NCBI GenBank assembly: GCA_902763505.1
Contig: CACWSO010000023.1
Location: 1-34,313 of the forward strand
Direction of reading: 5' to 3'
Source: an uncultured Eubacteriales bacterium
GTDB lineage: Bacteria > Bacillota > Clostridia > Peptostreptococcales > Anaerovoracaceae
Length of the DNA: 34,313 bases
Shown: piece by piece, positions 1 to 8,387 of the stretch
How positions within the stretch are numbered: position 1 is the first letter of the stretch
How the letters are laid out: every line of letters starts with the position of its first letter
The notes under the pieces: generated by a model
Seen by the model: the letters and a program-made list of their open reading frames with translations, nothing else
What the model was told of the DNA's origin: nothing
Databases searched by the model: none
Position numbers and translations under genes: made by a program

Positions 1-1
1 A

Positions 2-369
2 CTGAAAGACATTGCATCAACTCAACAGGCATTGCTCGATGCAGCATAAGCAAATATGCGGGATGAGCAATTTACACCACAATTAGGACTTGACCAAAAA
101 TAGAAGATAACAAGGCTAGATTCCTTGGGAATCAGTCGGTTTTCAACATTTTATCCCCAATAATTGCACAAAACACACGAAATATTAATGTTAAGAATCA
201 AATTATGAATATAAATGCACTTCAGCAATTGAATTCAGAAAATAAAATGCTTAAAAATCAAATACAAGAATTGACTCAGAATATACAGAACATAACACTA
301 AAAAAACTTACGAAGGCACATGTGAAGTCTCGTATTGATTGGACGAGTAAACATTTAAGAAGAAGATAG
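2..369 (+). pseudogene. Decayed 3' end of a coiled-coil gene
   Basis: The first frame reads LKDIASTQQALLDAA, hits TAA at 47-49, and continues in the same frame as ANMRDEQFTPQLGLDQK to a TAG at about 104. Moving one frame at the A-run (about 98-102) restores a reading frame (KIEDNKARFLGNQ...) that stays open to TAG at 367-369. Its last ~60 residues are Asn/Gln/Leu/Lys-rich with heptad-like spacing, suggesting a coiled coil, and end in a basic tail (KHLRRR). I read this as the remnant of a gene entering from the left, broken by one stop and one frameshift. I do not recognise the family; its place before a glycosyltransferase suggests a polysaccharide-locus gene. Separate short ORFs or sequencing error remain possible. 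Confidence 0.4.
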
Positions 370-427
370 GCGCTTATATAGTATAAAGAGTACCATTTTA
401 TTAGATGAGTAAACAATCTAAAATAAG

Positions 428-1561
428 ATGAAAGTATTATTTGTAGCGACCGTTGTAAAAACACATATTATGGAATTTCATATTCCATACCTTAAAATGC
501 TGAAAGATGAAGGTTGGGAGACAGCTGTTGCAGCAAGGAACGACTATAAGAATCCATCGGAATGTAGCATTCCTCATTGCGACAAGTACTACGACATACA
601 GTTTGAGAGGAATCCCTTCAACCCGAGAAACTTAAGTGCGTATAAACAGTTGAAGCGGCTGATTGACAAAGAGGAATATGACATCATCCACTGTCACACG
701 CCTGTAGGAGGGGTGCTGACTAGACTGGCTGCTAGGAAGGCGCGCAAAAAAGGCAGCGTTGTGGTTTATACGGCGCACGGATTTCACTTTTATAAAGGCG
801 CGCCGCTCGTGAACTGGATTCTGTATTATCCTGTTGAGAGGTTACTCGCACGTGTTACCGATGTGCTGCTTACAATCAACAAAGAGGATTACCGCAGGGC
901 AGGAAGATTCAAAGCCGGCCGGGTCGAATACGTTCCCGGTGTGGGAATCGATATGGAGAGATTCCATGCGCAGAGTGCCGATCCGGAGCGAGATCTCAGA
1001 GCTGAGCTCGGCATTCCGGACGATGTCCGCGTGCTGCTGTCCGTCGGTGAGGTTAACAAAAATAAGAACCACCGTCTCGTGATCGAGGCGCTGCCGGAAC
1101 TGGAGAACGTGTGGTATGTCGTATGCGGAAGCGGACCTCTGATGGATGAGTTAAAGGAACTTGCCGTCAAGCTGTCGGTGAACGACAGGGTCATTTTCGC
1201 CGGATATAGAAATGACCTGAGTGATTTTTATCACATGGCGGACTGCTTTGTGTTTCCTTCCTACAGGGAGGGACTTCCGGTTGCGCTTATGGAAGCGATG
1301 GCTTCCGGATTAGTTTGTGTTGCTTCAAGAAACAGAGGCACCAATGATCTCCTAAATGGAAGCATGTTGCGGTTTGATGCTTCAGACAAGAATGAACTAC
1401 TGGAGAAGTTACAGCTGGCATTATTTAAAGACTGCTCTGATGATATAAAATGGAATTACAAAAAGCTAAAAGAATATGATATCAGTAATGTTTTGGGTAT
1501 TATGAAAAGTATTTATTTTAATGCTTTGAAGAAAAAACGGGCAAAAGAATGTAATCAATGA
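428..1561 (+). CDS. GT4-family glycosyltransferase (EpsD-like)
   Basis: A 377-residue GT-B fold retaining glycosyltransferase of family 4, expected to add a nucleotide-activated sugar to a lipid-linked exopolysaccharide repeat at the cytoplasmic membrane. The N-terminus MKVLFVATVVKTHIMEFHIPY and the block HGFHFYKGAP match EpsD/CapM-type enzymes. The C-terminal half has the donor-site loop EGLPVALMEAMASG with the E-x7-E pair of family 4. The length is normal. The ATG at 428 begins the conserved Rossmann strand; the ribosome site is weak. Base composition is mosaic: AT-rich at both ends and clearly GC-richer from about 650 to 1330. It starts a same-strand run of polysaccharide genes. Acceptor and donor sugars cannot be told from sequence. 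Confidence 0.9.
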   Translation: MKVLFVATVVKTHIMEFHIPYLKMLKDEGWETAVAARNDYKNPSECSIPHCDKYYDIQFERNPFNPRNLSAYKQLKRLIDKEEYDIIHCHTPVGGVLTRLAARKARKKGSVVVYTAHGFHFYKGAPLVNWILYYPVERLLARVTDVLLTINKEDYRRAGRFKAGRVEYVPGVGIDMERFHAQSADPERDLRAELGIPDDVRVLLSVGEVNKNKNHRLVIEALPELENVWYVVCGSGPLMDELKELAVKLSVNDRVIFAGYRNDLSDFYHMADCFVFPSYREGLPVALMEAMASGLVCVASRNRGTNDLLNGSMLRFDASDKNELLEKLQLALFKDCSDDIKWNYKKLKEYDISNVLGIMKSIYFNALKKKRAKECNQ

Positions 1562-1641
1562 ATAAAAAAGGTTAGATTAATTGATAAATAGTTAACAAGG
1601 AAGCCATAGAAAAGAGAAGAATACTACAAAAACATACGTCT

Positions 1642-2106
1642 ATGTACGAATTAGGTGAAAATCGCTGCATTGCGTTAGACGTGTAGGAACAGGAAAGATA
1701 TCTTAATACTATTGGCAGCAATGTAAGGATTACATCAGGGGTTAGGCTTATCAATCACGATGCAAGTGTGCAGGTTGTGCAAAAGGCTATCAATTTTCAT
1801 GGGCTTGATAAGGTTGGTGTTATTTGCGTTGGGAATAATGTCTTTATTGGCAATAATAGTATACTGCTACCTGGAGTAATAATCGGAGATAATTATATTA
1901 TCGGCGCTGGATCAGTTGTGTCAAAAAACGTTCCAGAGAATTCAGTTGTCGCTGGCAACCCGGCAAAGGTAATCATGAGCTTTAGTGAATATGCTGATAA
2001 GTGTGTAACTCATTCTGATCAGTATCCGTGGTTGTGGGCCAAGTCGAAGGATGAAGTCATAAATAGTAGAATCGATTATTTCTGGGAAAAGGGAAACATA
2101 AAATAG
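1642..2106 (+). pseudogene. Hexapeptide-repeat acyltransferase, interrupted by TAG
   Basis: The intact part (GTG at 1768 to 2106, 112 residues) is a left-handed beta-helix acyltransferase of the CysE/NodL/WbbJ type: VGNNVFIGNNSILLPGV, then IIGAGSVVSKNVPENSVVAGNPAKV. The same frame continues upstream with recognisable family sequence (GSNVRITSGVRLINHD), so the homology starts well before any good start codon. An in-frame TAG at 1684-1686 separates this from an upstream ATG at 1642. Functional relatives are longer (about 160-200 residues) and include the coil containing INHD. I call it a pseudogene or N-terminally truncated gene; a start at GTG 1768 is possible but would remove the first coils. 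Its role would be acetylation of the polymer. Confidence 0.65.
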
Positions 2107-3279
2107 ATGGTTGGAACGTCAAACAGCAACAAAAGAATATTGTTTTTACGATCCAATCCTGTCAACCCGGATCCCAGAGTAGAAAAAGAGGTTGACACTC
2201 TACTGAATGAAGGGTATAAAGTTGATATTCTGTGTTGGGACAGAGAAGCGGATTATCAGACTCAGAAGGACAGTCTGAAACTAGAACATGGACAGTGCTG
2301 TGTCTTTAGAGTGGGCATCAAAGCGTCGTTTAGCGGTGGCTTCAAAAAAAATATAAAGCCACTGCTAAGCTTTCAGCAACAGATAACAACTTTTATAAAA
2401 AAAAATCACTCGAAATATGTTGCAGTTCACGCATGTGATTTCGATACAGCGTTTGCGGCCTATAGGGCGACCAGAAGAACATCAACAAAACTAGTTTATG
2501 ATATATTCGATTATTATGCAGATGCTTTTTCTGTTCCGAAAAGTCTAAGAAAACTTGTCATTTCTCTTGATACACATGTTATCAATCATGCAGATGGTGT
2601 GATTATATGTTCAGAACAGCGAAGAGAACAAATTAGTAGTGCCCACCCGCAAAAGCTCACTGTGATTCACAATGCACCTCCTGTTGTATTATTTGATTAT
2701 GATCCTAGGGAAAACGAAGTTCAGCGTTTACGAATTGCCTACGTCGGAGTACTTAGCGAAGGAAGAATGATTCCGGAGCTATTGGAAGTTATCAGTCAGA
2801 ATGAACAATGTTATGAACTTCACATAGCGGGATTTGGCATACTAGAACCGCTGGTTAAACAGTATGCTGAAAAATTCCGCAATATCATTTTTTATGGAAA
2901 AACAGAGTATGCCAAAACACTTGAGATTGAGAATAGAGCAGATGTCTTGATTGCTTTATATGATCCTGCTATAGCGAATCATAAGTATGCAGCGCCGAAC
3001 AAATTCTATGAATCATTGATGTTGGGAAAACCAATGGTCATGTGTAAGGGTACTGGAATGGCGGATCTCGTCAAAGACTATGGTATTGGCGTATGTATAG
3101 ACTATTCGAAAAAGTCTTTGGTAGATGGGCTAAGCCATATTAACGAACACATCCCCGAGTATAGATCAAGGAGTCAATACGAAAAAGAACTGTTTAAAAA
3201 CAATTATAGTTGGGAAATTATGAGTGAGCGTCTAACCAATCTGTATTTCATTTTAGTTGGGGAAGTTACAGTCCATTAA
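2107..3279 (+). CDS. Glycosyltransferase, GT-B fold (GT4-like)
   Basis: A 390-residue glycosyltransferase. The N-terminal Rossmann half begins with RILFLRSNPVNPDPRVEKEV, the PDPR-x-x-KE pattern of GT4-like enzymes. The acceptor half contains VHACDFDTAFAAY. The C-terminal half has IAYVGVLSEGRMIPELLE, HIAGFG, IIFYGK and PNKFYESLMLGKPMV, whose Glu lies where the donor-sugar Glu of GT4 enzymes sits. The ATG abuts the TAG of the broken acyltransferase with no gap, so translation was probably coupled. The gene is AT-rich like the polymerase after it. It belongs to the exopolysaccharide cluster; the sugar linkage is unknown. Confidence 0.85.
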   Translation: MVGTSNSNKRILFLRSNPVNPDPRVEKEVDTLLNEGYKVDILCWDREADYQTQKDSLKLEHGQCCVFRVGIKASFSGGFKKNIKPLLSFQQQITTFIKKNHSKYVAVHACDFDTAFAAYRATRRTSTKLVYDIFDYYADAFSVPKSLRKLVISLDTHVINHADGVIICSEQRREQISSAHPQKLTVIHNAPPVVLFDYDPRENEVQRLRIAYVGVLSEGRMIPELLEVISQNEQCYELHIAGFGILEPLVKQYAEKFRNIIFYGKTEYAKTLEIENRADVLIALYDPAIANHKYAAPNKFYESLMLGKPMVMCKGTGMADLVKDYGIGVCIDYSKKSLVDGLSHINEHIPEYRSRSQYEKELFKNNYSWEIMSERLTNLYFILVGEVTVH

Positions 3280-3363
3280 TAACACACTGCTCATTGCCTT
3301 AAACTTGACACATTCAAAATAATATGACAATATCAAACTGTGCATTACGCATGGGGGCAATGA

Positions 3364-4749
3364 ATGACTATATTATTACAGAAAATATTTATATTATTTC
3401 TAACTCCGGTATCAATAATCACCAGTAGATTAAATGAAAGGATACGTGCAATTTGTATTCAAATTACTTGCATGCTATTTCCTCTCTTTTTTCTATACTA
3501 TTATATGTGGGTGAAACATCCTGCACTAAAGCTACAAGTATTAGATTCACAAAATGCACGCCATATTCTAGGTTGTCTTTTGCTATTACTTCTAATTGTA
3601 TTTAGTCTAGACCGAAAGCCCCAAAGAGTCCAATGGAACAAATGGATTATGTATCCTATGATTGTTTGCGGATTATGGATGTTGATTATCAGTTTCTTCC
3701 ATCCTGTTGGTGATGGATATAGAGCTTTTGCATTATTGTTGATTATTGGATATCCTTGCCTCTATTTTGTCTGGAATAATCGAGGAGATTATGACAAATT
3801 GTTTAATTCTCTGGCACGAGCATTGGCTGTTATTGGGTTAATCGTTTTTGTCTATTGTCTTTATCTTTCGATTCAGGGTGATTTTGTTATCATTGGGGAT
3901 AGAAGTGCGGGTTTGTTAACAAACACCAACTTATTTAGTATTACAGGATTATTCGGATCAAGTGGTGCATTGTATATGTTGATAAAGAATAGCAGATATT
4001 GGAGAAGCTATCTTTTTTATAGTGTTTCCCTTGGTTGTGATTATGCAATTGTGCTAATGGGCGGATCCAGAACTTCAGTTTTAGCTTGCATTGCGTGTTT
4101 GATTGTGACAGTATTTTTTTACTTAAGATATTGTGAAAAGAGAGAGAACGTTACTCGCATAGTAAAGATACTTAGCACAGTAAACATTGTTATAATCATT
4201 GTCGTAATGTCTCACATTTGTGTCGATATTCAGAAAACAATCGATGCTAAAGAAATAAGTGGAACTGTGACAACAGAGGAAATTACACCAAATGTTTCTG
4301 TTGTTGATCGGTTTGCTGTTAGTTCTGAGGACTCAGTTGACTCCTATTCTTCGGGGCGGTTTTATATATGGAAACAATATAGCAAACATTTCAATTTGAC
4401 CGGGAATGATGTAAGTCAGACTGATTGGAAAGAGTTAACTCCTAATGGAGAAAAAAAAGCGCACAATAATTTTTTTGAAATGGCCTATAGATTTGGAGTT
4501 CCAATGGGAATCCTGTTTATATTTTTGGAAATAATTGTGTCCTTCAAGGCTTTACAATGGTTATTTATTAATCGTACGCGGCAAATAATGTTTCTTATGC
4601 CAATATTATTGACAGTGTTGTTCTTATTTATGTCTATGTTAGACATAGCTACGCTTCCTTTTGATAGAGATGCTCCATGCTATTTCTATTTGGCGCTGAT
4701 TCCAATGGTCGATTTAAGATACGCTGAAAAGATTACAACAAGATTTTAA
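3364..4749 (+). CDS. O-antigen ligase/Wzy-like polysaccharide polymerase
   Basis: A 461-residue polytopic membrane protein with about ten hydrophobic segments and a large extracytoplasmic loop near residues 295-385, the architecture of Wzy polymerases and WaaL-like ligases. The segment GSRTSVLACIACLIV resembles the conserved (G)SR-(G/T) motif at the start of a late transmembrane helix in this superfamily. In the big loop are GRFYIWKQY and, further on, KKAHNNFFEMAYRFG, the H-N-x-x-(L/F/Y) pattern typical of the family. In a Gram-positive locus it would join lipid-linked repeat units outside the membrane. It lies between a glycosyltransferase and galE. Sequence in this family diverges quickly, so the call rests on topology, motifs and context. 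Confidence 0.8.
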   Translation: MTILLQKIFILFLTPVSIITSRLNERIRAICIQITCMLFPLFFLYYYMWVKHPALKLQVLDSQNARHILGCLLLLLLIVFSLDRKPQRVQWNKWIMYPMIVCGLWMLIISFFHPVGDGYRAFALLLIIGYPCLYFVWNNRGDYDKLFNSLARALAVIGLIVFVYCLYLSIQGDFVIIGDRSAGLLTNTNLFSITGLFGSSGALYMLIKNSRYWRSYLFYSVSLGCDYAIVLMGGSRTSVLACIACLIVTVFFYLRYCEKRENVTRIVKILSTVNIVIIIVVMSHICVDIQKTIDAKEISGTVTTEEITPNVSVVDRFAVSSEDSVDSYSSGRFYIWKQYSKHFNLTGNDVSQTDWKELTPNGEKKAHNNFFEMAYRFGVPMGILFIFLEIIVSFKALQWLFINRTRQIMFLMPILLTVLFLFMSMLDIATLPFDRDAPCYFYLALIPMVDLRYAEKITTRF

Positions 4750-4819
4750 TATTGGTACGACAACAATTTGTTTTAGTAGTTTAGATAATATATACGTAAA
4801 CAACAAAATGGAGATTGAG

Positions 4820-5833
4820 ATGATTAATAAAAAGATTCTTCTGACAGGCGGTACGGGTTTTATTGGATCTCACACTGCCGTTGAATTAATAAAGTCAGGA
4901 TATGATATAGTGATTGCGGATAATCTTTCAAATAGTGAAGATACTGTCATTGATAGAATTGAACAGATTACAGGAACCAAACCTGTTTTTTACAGAATTG
5001 ACGTTTCAGATAAGGATGCAGTGGAAGCTCTTTTCTCAGATCAGGACATTGGTGCTGTAATCCACTTCGCTGGATTCAAGGCTGTTGGTGAGTCGGTCGA
5101 GAAGCCTTTGGAGTATTATCGCAACAATTTGGATACGACGATGGCTTTACTTGAATCGATGAAAAAATATCGAGTTAATAATTTCATTTTCAGTTCCTCT
5201 GCAACTGTTTATAGTCTAGTTGAAGAAGTACCTTTCACAGAAAAATCTGGGCCTTTAGGCTGTACAAATCCATATGGTTGGACGAAGTATATGATTGAAC
5301 AGATCCTTCGTGATGTTTGTGTAGCTGATTCAGAAATGTCAGTGGTGCTTTTGCGTTACTTCAATCCAATTGGCGCTCATGAATCAGGCTTGATAGGAGA
5401 ACAACCCAACGGTATTCCGAACAATCTGATGCCTTATATCACGCAAGTAGCGCAGGGGATACTTCCTCAATTAAACATATTTGGGGATGATTATCCCACA
5501 CCAGATGGGACTGGTATCAGAGATTATATCCATGTGGTTGATTTGGCAAAGGGACATGTTGCAGCTTTGGAATATACACAGAAGCATAAGGGATGTGAAA
5601 CGTTTAACCTTGGAACAGGTCAAGGGTATAGTGTTCTAGATTTGGTAAGAACTTTTGAAAAAGTGAATGGAATAGAGATTCCGTATGTAATTGTTGACAG
5701 ACGAGCAGGCGATATAGCAATATGCTACGCAGATACCACAAAAGCGAAAGAATTGCTATGTTGGGAAGCAGAAAAGGGGATTGAGGATATGTGCCGAGAT
5801 GCTTGGAGATGGCAAAACAATAATAATTATTAA
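4820..5833 (+). CDS. galE: UDP-glucose 4-epimerase (first copy)
   Basis: A short-chain dehydrogenase/reductase-family epimerase that interconverts UDP-glucose and UDP-galactose with bound NAD+, supplying galactose for polysaccharide. It has the NAD-binding TGGTGFIGSH near the N-terminus, then HFAGFKAVGESVEKPLEYYRNN, SSSATVY, the catalytic Tyr-x3-Lys in NPYGWTK, RYFNPIGAHESGLIGE and RDYIHVVDLA. I prefer ATG 4820 to the in-frame ATG at 4808, because a GGAG at 4810-4813 has the right spacing for 4820 and the protein then starts MINKKILLTGG like its relatives. Odd points are SATVYS where most have SATVYG, and LCW in place of the usual LGW near the C-terminus. A close paralogue lies at 15469. It is the last gene of the polysaccharide run. 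Confidence 0.92.
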   Translation: MINKKILLTGGTGFIGSHTAVELIKSGYDIVIADNLSNSEDTVIDRIEQITGTKPVFYRIDVSDKDAVEALFSDQDIGAVIHFAGFKAVGESVEKPLEYYRNNLDTTMALLESMKKYRVNNFIFSSSATVYSLVEEVPFTEKSGPLGCTNPYGWTKYMIEQILRDVCVADSEMSVVLLRYFNPIGAHESGLIGEQPNGIPNNLMPYITQVAQGILPQLNIFGDDYPTPDGTGIRDYIHVVDLAKGHVAALEYTQKHKGCETFNLGTGQGYSVLDLVRTFEKVNGIEIPYVIVDRRAGDIAICYADTTKAKELLCWEAEKGIEDMCRDAWRWQNNNNY

Positions 5834-5850
5834 TGTTCTTAATAATTTTT
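5825..5850 (+). terminator. AT-only hairpin with T-run after galE
   Basis: A perfect 9-bp inverted repeat, AATTATTAA and TTAATAATT, around a 5-nt loop (TGTTC), followed by TTT. It overlaps the galE stop codon, and its T-run merges into the -35 box of the next promoter. With no GC pairs the stem is weak, so efficient termination is uncertain. Confidence 0.35.
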
Positions 5851-5877
5851 GACAACCATCAGGGTGATTAGTACAAT
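5849..5877 (+). promoter_or_regulatory. Sigma-A-type promoter for the Fn3-SGNH gene
   Basis: TTGACA at 5849-5854, a 17-nt spacer and TACAAT at 5872-5877, close to the vegetative consensus. The predicted start is near 5884, giving a leader of about 40 nt with GAGG at 5914-5917 before ATG 5923. Confidence 0.7.
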
Positions 5878-5922
5878 ATAAATGTATGATGTACTAGACT
5901 GATAGCATATAATGAGGCAACT

Positions 5923-7941
5923 ATGAAGAACTACTCGAAACTCAAGAACCTAATATGTGCAGCGATAATCTTAACGATGATCGCTGTTGTTCCTGTTGGT
6001 ATGACAGAAACATCCTTTGCGGCAAAGAAAAAGCCGGCGGCACCGAAACTGAAGACTCTTCAGTATTATCAAAACGATAATGGAACTTGTAATGCCACAT
6101 TGACTTGGTATTCAAAAAAGGGATATACCTATCAGATATTGAGGAAAGCTCCGGGCGGTAAATTCAAGGTCATTGGCAAGAAAAAGGCTACAGGCAAGAC
6201 TGCTAAGTTTATCAACAAAAAAATTGGCGTAAACAAGAAATACATTTACTCAGTCCGTCAGTATAAGGCAAAGCGCAAGAAAAAAATCAGTAAATATGAT
6301 CCGACTGGTCTTCAGCTGATGACAAGACCTAATGTTAGCGTGGACTTCCAGAATCTGAAAGCGGTCATCTCCTGGTCCGGTGTTGACCATGCAGAGGGGT
6401 ATTGTGTCTATCGGAAAGACGGATTTAGTGGTACAAATCAGCTGATTGCAACACTTGATTCTTCTGCAAGAAGCTACACAGAAGTGTACCGTAATGCCAG
6501 CGGAATTCCATCAAATATTATGAATGCGGGTTATTTTTCGGACCCTTCTTACAATTCGCTTCATTACACAGTTCGACCTTATTACACATCAACTTACAAT
6601 TCAACAAAGAAAACAAGCTGGGGACTCTATTCCCGCGACGGCGAATTCCATTTGGAACCACCTGTAATTGTCGACCTAAATAAAACGACTATGACTATTA
6701 AGTGGGGAAATGTTCCTAATGCGAAGTCATACCGCATCCTCAAAAAGAGCAGTGCAGACGGTTCCTGGTCATCAGTTAAAACAGTAAACCGCAAGTCGGG
6801 CACGACCATGTCAGCAAGCCTGTCTGTTAATACAAGTGCGTATTATGCTGTGCAAGCAGTATCTTCGAAAAACGGAAGTACCGTGTACAGCAATGTCGAA
6901 CCGGGAGTAACTCTGAAGAATGCAAACAGCGACCGTAAGATACTCTATTTCGGAGACAGCATTACCTACGGATCACCTTATAAAGGGAAGACAACCAGAC
7001 ACATCTTTTCTTATCCGAATCGTGTACATTTGCTGACCGGAGTGAAGTATTATAATCCTTCGATTCCAGGGTCAACATATCACTATAACGAAAATGATAC
7101 AGATGCAACCGGACGTTACCGCATCGTTACCGGTGTTGTAGGAAAAATCCGTGACGGTTTGAATCCGGACAACTACGTTAATCTGGATACGGCGAACAAG
7201 AAAAGTGTGAACGGAATCGAAGACGGCTCAACGATTAGAGATTACGATGTGGTGATCATGGCAGCCGGAACAAACGACTATCTGGACAACACCCCATTAG
7301 GTGATGAGGACTCAACCGATATTCGCACATTTAATGGTTCATTCAATAAGATTATGTCTGACATATCCGATGCTAGTAAGGAGAGACTGAAGAACAGACA
7401 GCCGGGCATTCAGGTGGTCTTTGTTGATCTCTTCTACAGTGACAGAACATATACGAGCAACTATGGAGAACGCACCAACAGAGATATTACTCCAAATAGG
7501 ATAGGGCTCACACTCACGGATTATCAGAGGGCGCTTGATAAGCAGTACGAAAAATGGTCTGCAAATTCTACTCTTCGTCTGTTCCATTTCGAGACGAGGA
7601 AATATGGCATTGTGGACGGCAGTAATTGCCCTTATAGAGCATCAGACAATCTTCATTTTACCAAGTATGCGTATGCATTATATGGCAACGCTTTGTCTGA
7701 CTTCCTGAGAGAATATGTATTCCCAGGAGCACGTCCTGGGGATCGTGTAGTCGAGGTGGCTGAAGAAACACCTGTTACGAACGAGGTAGATACTCCTGTT
7801 ACAGATGAAGGTGCGGCTCCTGCTGTAGACGAAGGAACTAACCCTGCTACAGATGAGGAGGGTGTCTCTAATACAGATGAAGGAATAAATCCCGTTGTAG
7901 ACGAAGGGACCAATCCTGCATCAGAAGACAGTAATCTCTAA
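5923..7941 (+). CDS. Secreted SGNH/GDSL hydrolase with Fn3-like modules and acidic repeat tail
   Basis: A 672-residue exported protein. Residues 1-34 form a signal peptide (hydrophobic core, cleavage near SFA-AKKK). Residues 35-335 hold three beta-rich Fn3-like modules, each with a W-(Y/S/G)-(S/N)...Y-x-(I/V)-x-(R/K) pattern. Residues 338-605 are an SGNH esterase domain: block I F343-G-D-S346 with the nucleophilic Ser, block III G449-T-N451-D452, and block V D575-N-L-H578. Residues 616-671 are seven consecutive 8-residue acidic repeats. No LPXTG or C-terminal membrane segment is seen. SGNH enzymes of this kind usually remove acetyl or other acyl groups from glycans, so the polysaccharide made upstream is a natural substrate, by inference. 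It has its own promoter. Confidence 0.85.
   Translation: MKNYSKLKNLICAAIILTMIAVVPVGMTETSFAAKKKPAAPKLKTLQYYQNDNGTCNATLTWYSKKGYTYQILRKAPGGKFKVIGKKKATGKTAKFINKKIGVNKKYIYSVRQYKAKRKKKISKYDPTGLQLMTRPNVSVDFQNLKAVISWSGVDHAEGYCVYRKDGFSGTNQLIATLDSSARSYTEVYRNASGIPSNIMNAGYFSDPSYNSLHYTVRPYYTSTYNSTKKTSWGLYSRDGEFHLEPPVIVDLNKTTMTIKWGNVPNAKSYRILKKSSADGSWSSVKTVNRKSGTTMSASLSVNTSAYYAVQAVSSKNGSTVYSNVEPGVTLKNANSDRKILYFGDSITYGSPYKGKTTRHIFSYPNRVHLLTGVKYYNPSIPGSTYHYNENDTDATGRYRIVTGVVGKIRDGLNPDNYVNLDTANKKSVNGIEDGSTIRDYDVVIMAAGTNDYLDNTPLGDEDSTDIRTFNGSFNKIMSDISDASKERLKNRQPGIQVVFVDLFYSDRTYTSNYGERTNRDITPNRIGLTLTDYQRALDKQYEKWSANSTLRLFHFETRKYGIVDGSNCPYRASDNLHFTKYAYALYGNALSDFLREYVFPGARPGDRVVEVAEETPVTNEVDTPVTDEGAAPAVDEGTNPATDEEGVSNTDEGINPVVDEGTNPASEDSNL
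7768..7935 (+). repeat. Seven 24-bp units encoding an 8-residue acidic repeat
   Basis: The tail of the SGNH protein reads in a strict period of 8: TPVTNEVD, TPVTDEGA, APAVDEGT, NPATDEEG, VSNTDEGI, NPVVDEGT, NPASEDSN. The consensus is about N-P-A/V-T/V-D-E-G-T. Units are diverged at DNA level. The likely role is an extended negatively charged linker or wall-interacting tail. Confidence 0.75.
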
Positions 7942-7950
7942 TAATACAAA

Positions 7951-8098
7951 GGATAATCAAAGTTAAGTGGGGTTTGCCGAAGTTTAATGGGGTCAATCAA
8001 TAGGGTCAGGTGCCCTTCCGTGAGGTCTGCCCATGGGGAATTACAGTAGGGTCTTACTGTGGGGACAGTCCGTGGGGTCTGTCAATGGGGTCTGATCC
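7951..8098. repeat. 13-nt-period TGGGGTC array, copy 1
   Basis: A non-coding array of nine TGGGGTC-like heptamers (variants TAGGGTC, TGAGGTC, TGGGGAC) starting at 7968, 7988, 8001, 8021, 8034, 8047, 8060, 8073 and 8086. Steps are 20, 13, 20, 13, 13, 13, 13, 13. Its first 84 bp (7951-8034) match 11294-11377 with a single mismatch. It occupies the first part of the 446-nt gap between two exported-protein genes. Function unknown. Confidence 0.85.
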
Positions 8099-8117
8099 GA
8101 ACAACTGAATAGACAAT

Positions 8118-8148
8118 AGCGGAGGACAGTTTTGGCTGCCTCCGCTTT
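8118..8148 (+). terminator. GC-rich hairpin after repeat array 1
   Basis: AGCGGAGG (8118-8125) pairs with CCTCCGCT (8139-8146) around a 13-nt loop and is followed by only a short T-run. It may end transcription from the SGNH gene or be a structural end of the repeat. I see nothing recognisable between here and the promoter near 8300. Confidence 0.4.
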
Positions 8149-8319
8149 AACGTGCAACGATTGCAGCAATAACTTATGGAAATCCGGGATCAGAGGACAT
8201 AACGGGGGAAGGGTTCGTCCTCATCCTGCTCGAGTTGAGCATTCATCCTGAAGTAGATAACAGAGATGATGAGCACAGGAACATTCTATTGACCTATATT
8301 GTGTTGGGATGTGAACATA

Positions 8320-8328
8320 TGATATGAT
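8320..8328 (+). promoter_or_regulatory. Extended -10 promoter candidate
   Basis: TGATATGAT is an extended -10 element (TGN plus TATGAT at 8323-8328); a poor -35 (TTGTGT, 8299-8304) lies 18 nt upstream. It would give a leader of about 50 nt before ATG 8388, which has AGGGAG at 8374-8379. Confidence 0.4.
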
Positions 8329-8387
8329 TGCATCACATGAATTAGATTTTGTTTGAATTATCAGAATCAAGGTAGGGAGAGAAAGCA

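Noticed and set aside
7951-8098. CRISPR-like array
   Set aside because: The 13-nt period with 7-nt conserved core is far shorter than CRISPR repeat-spacer units, and no cas genes are present.
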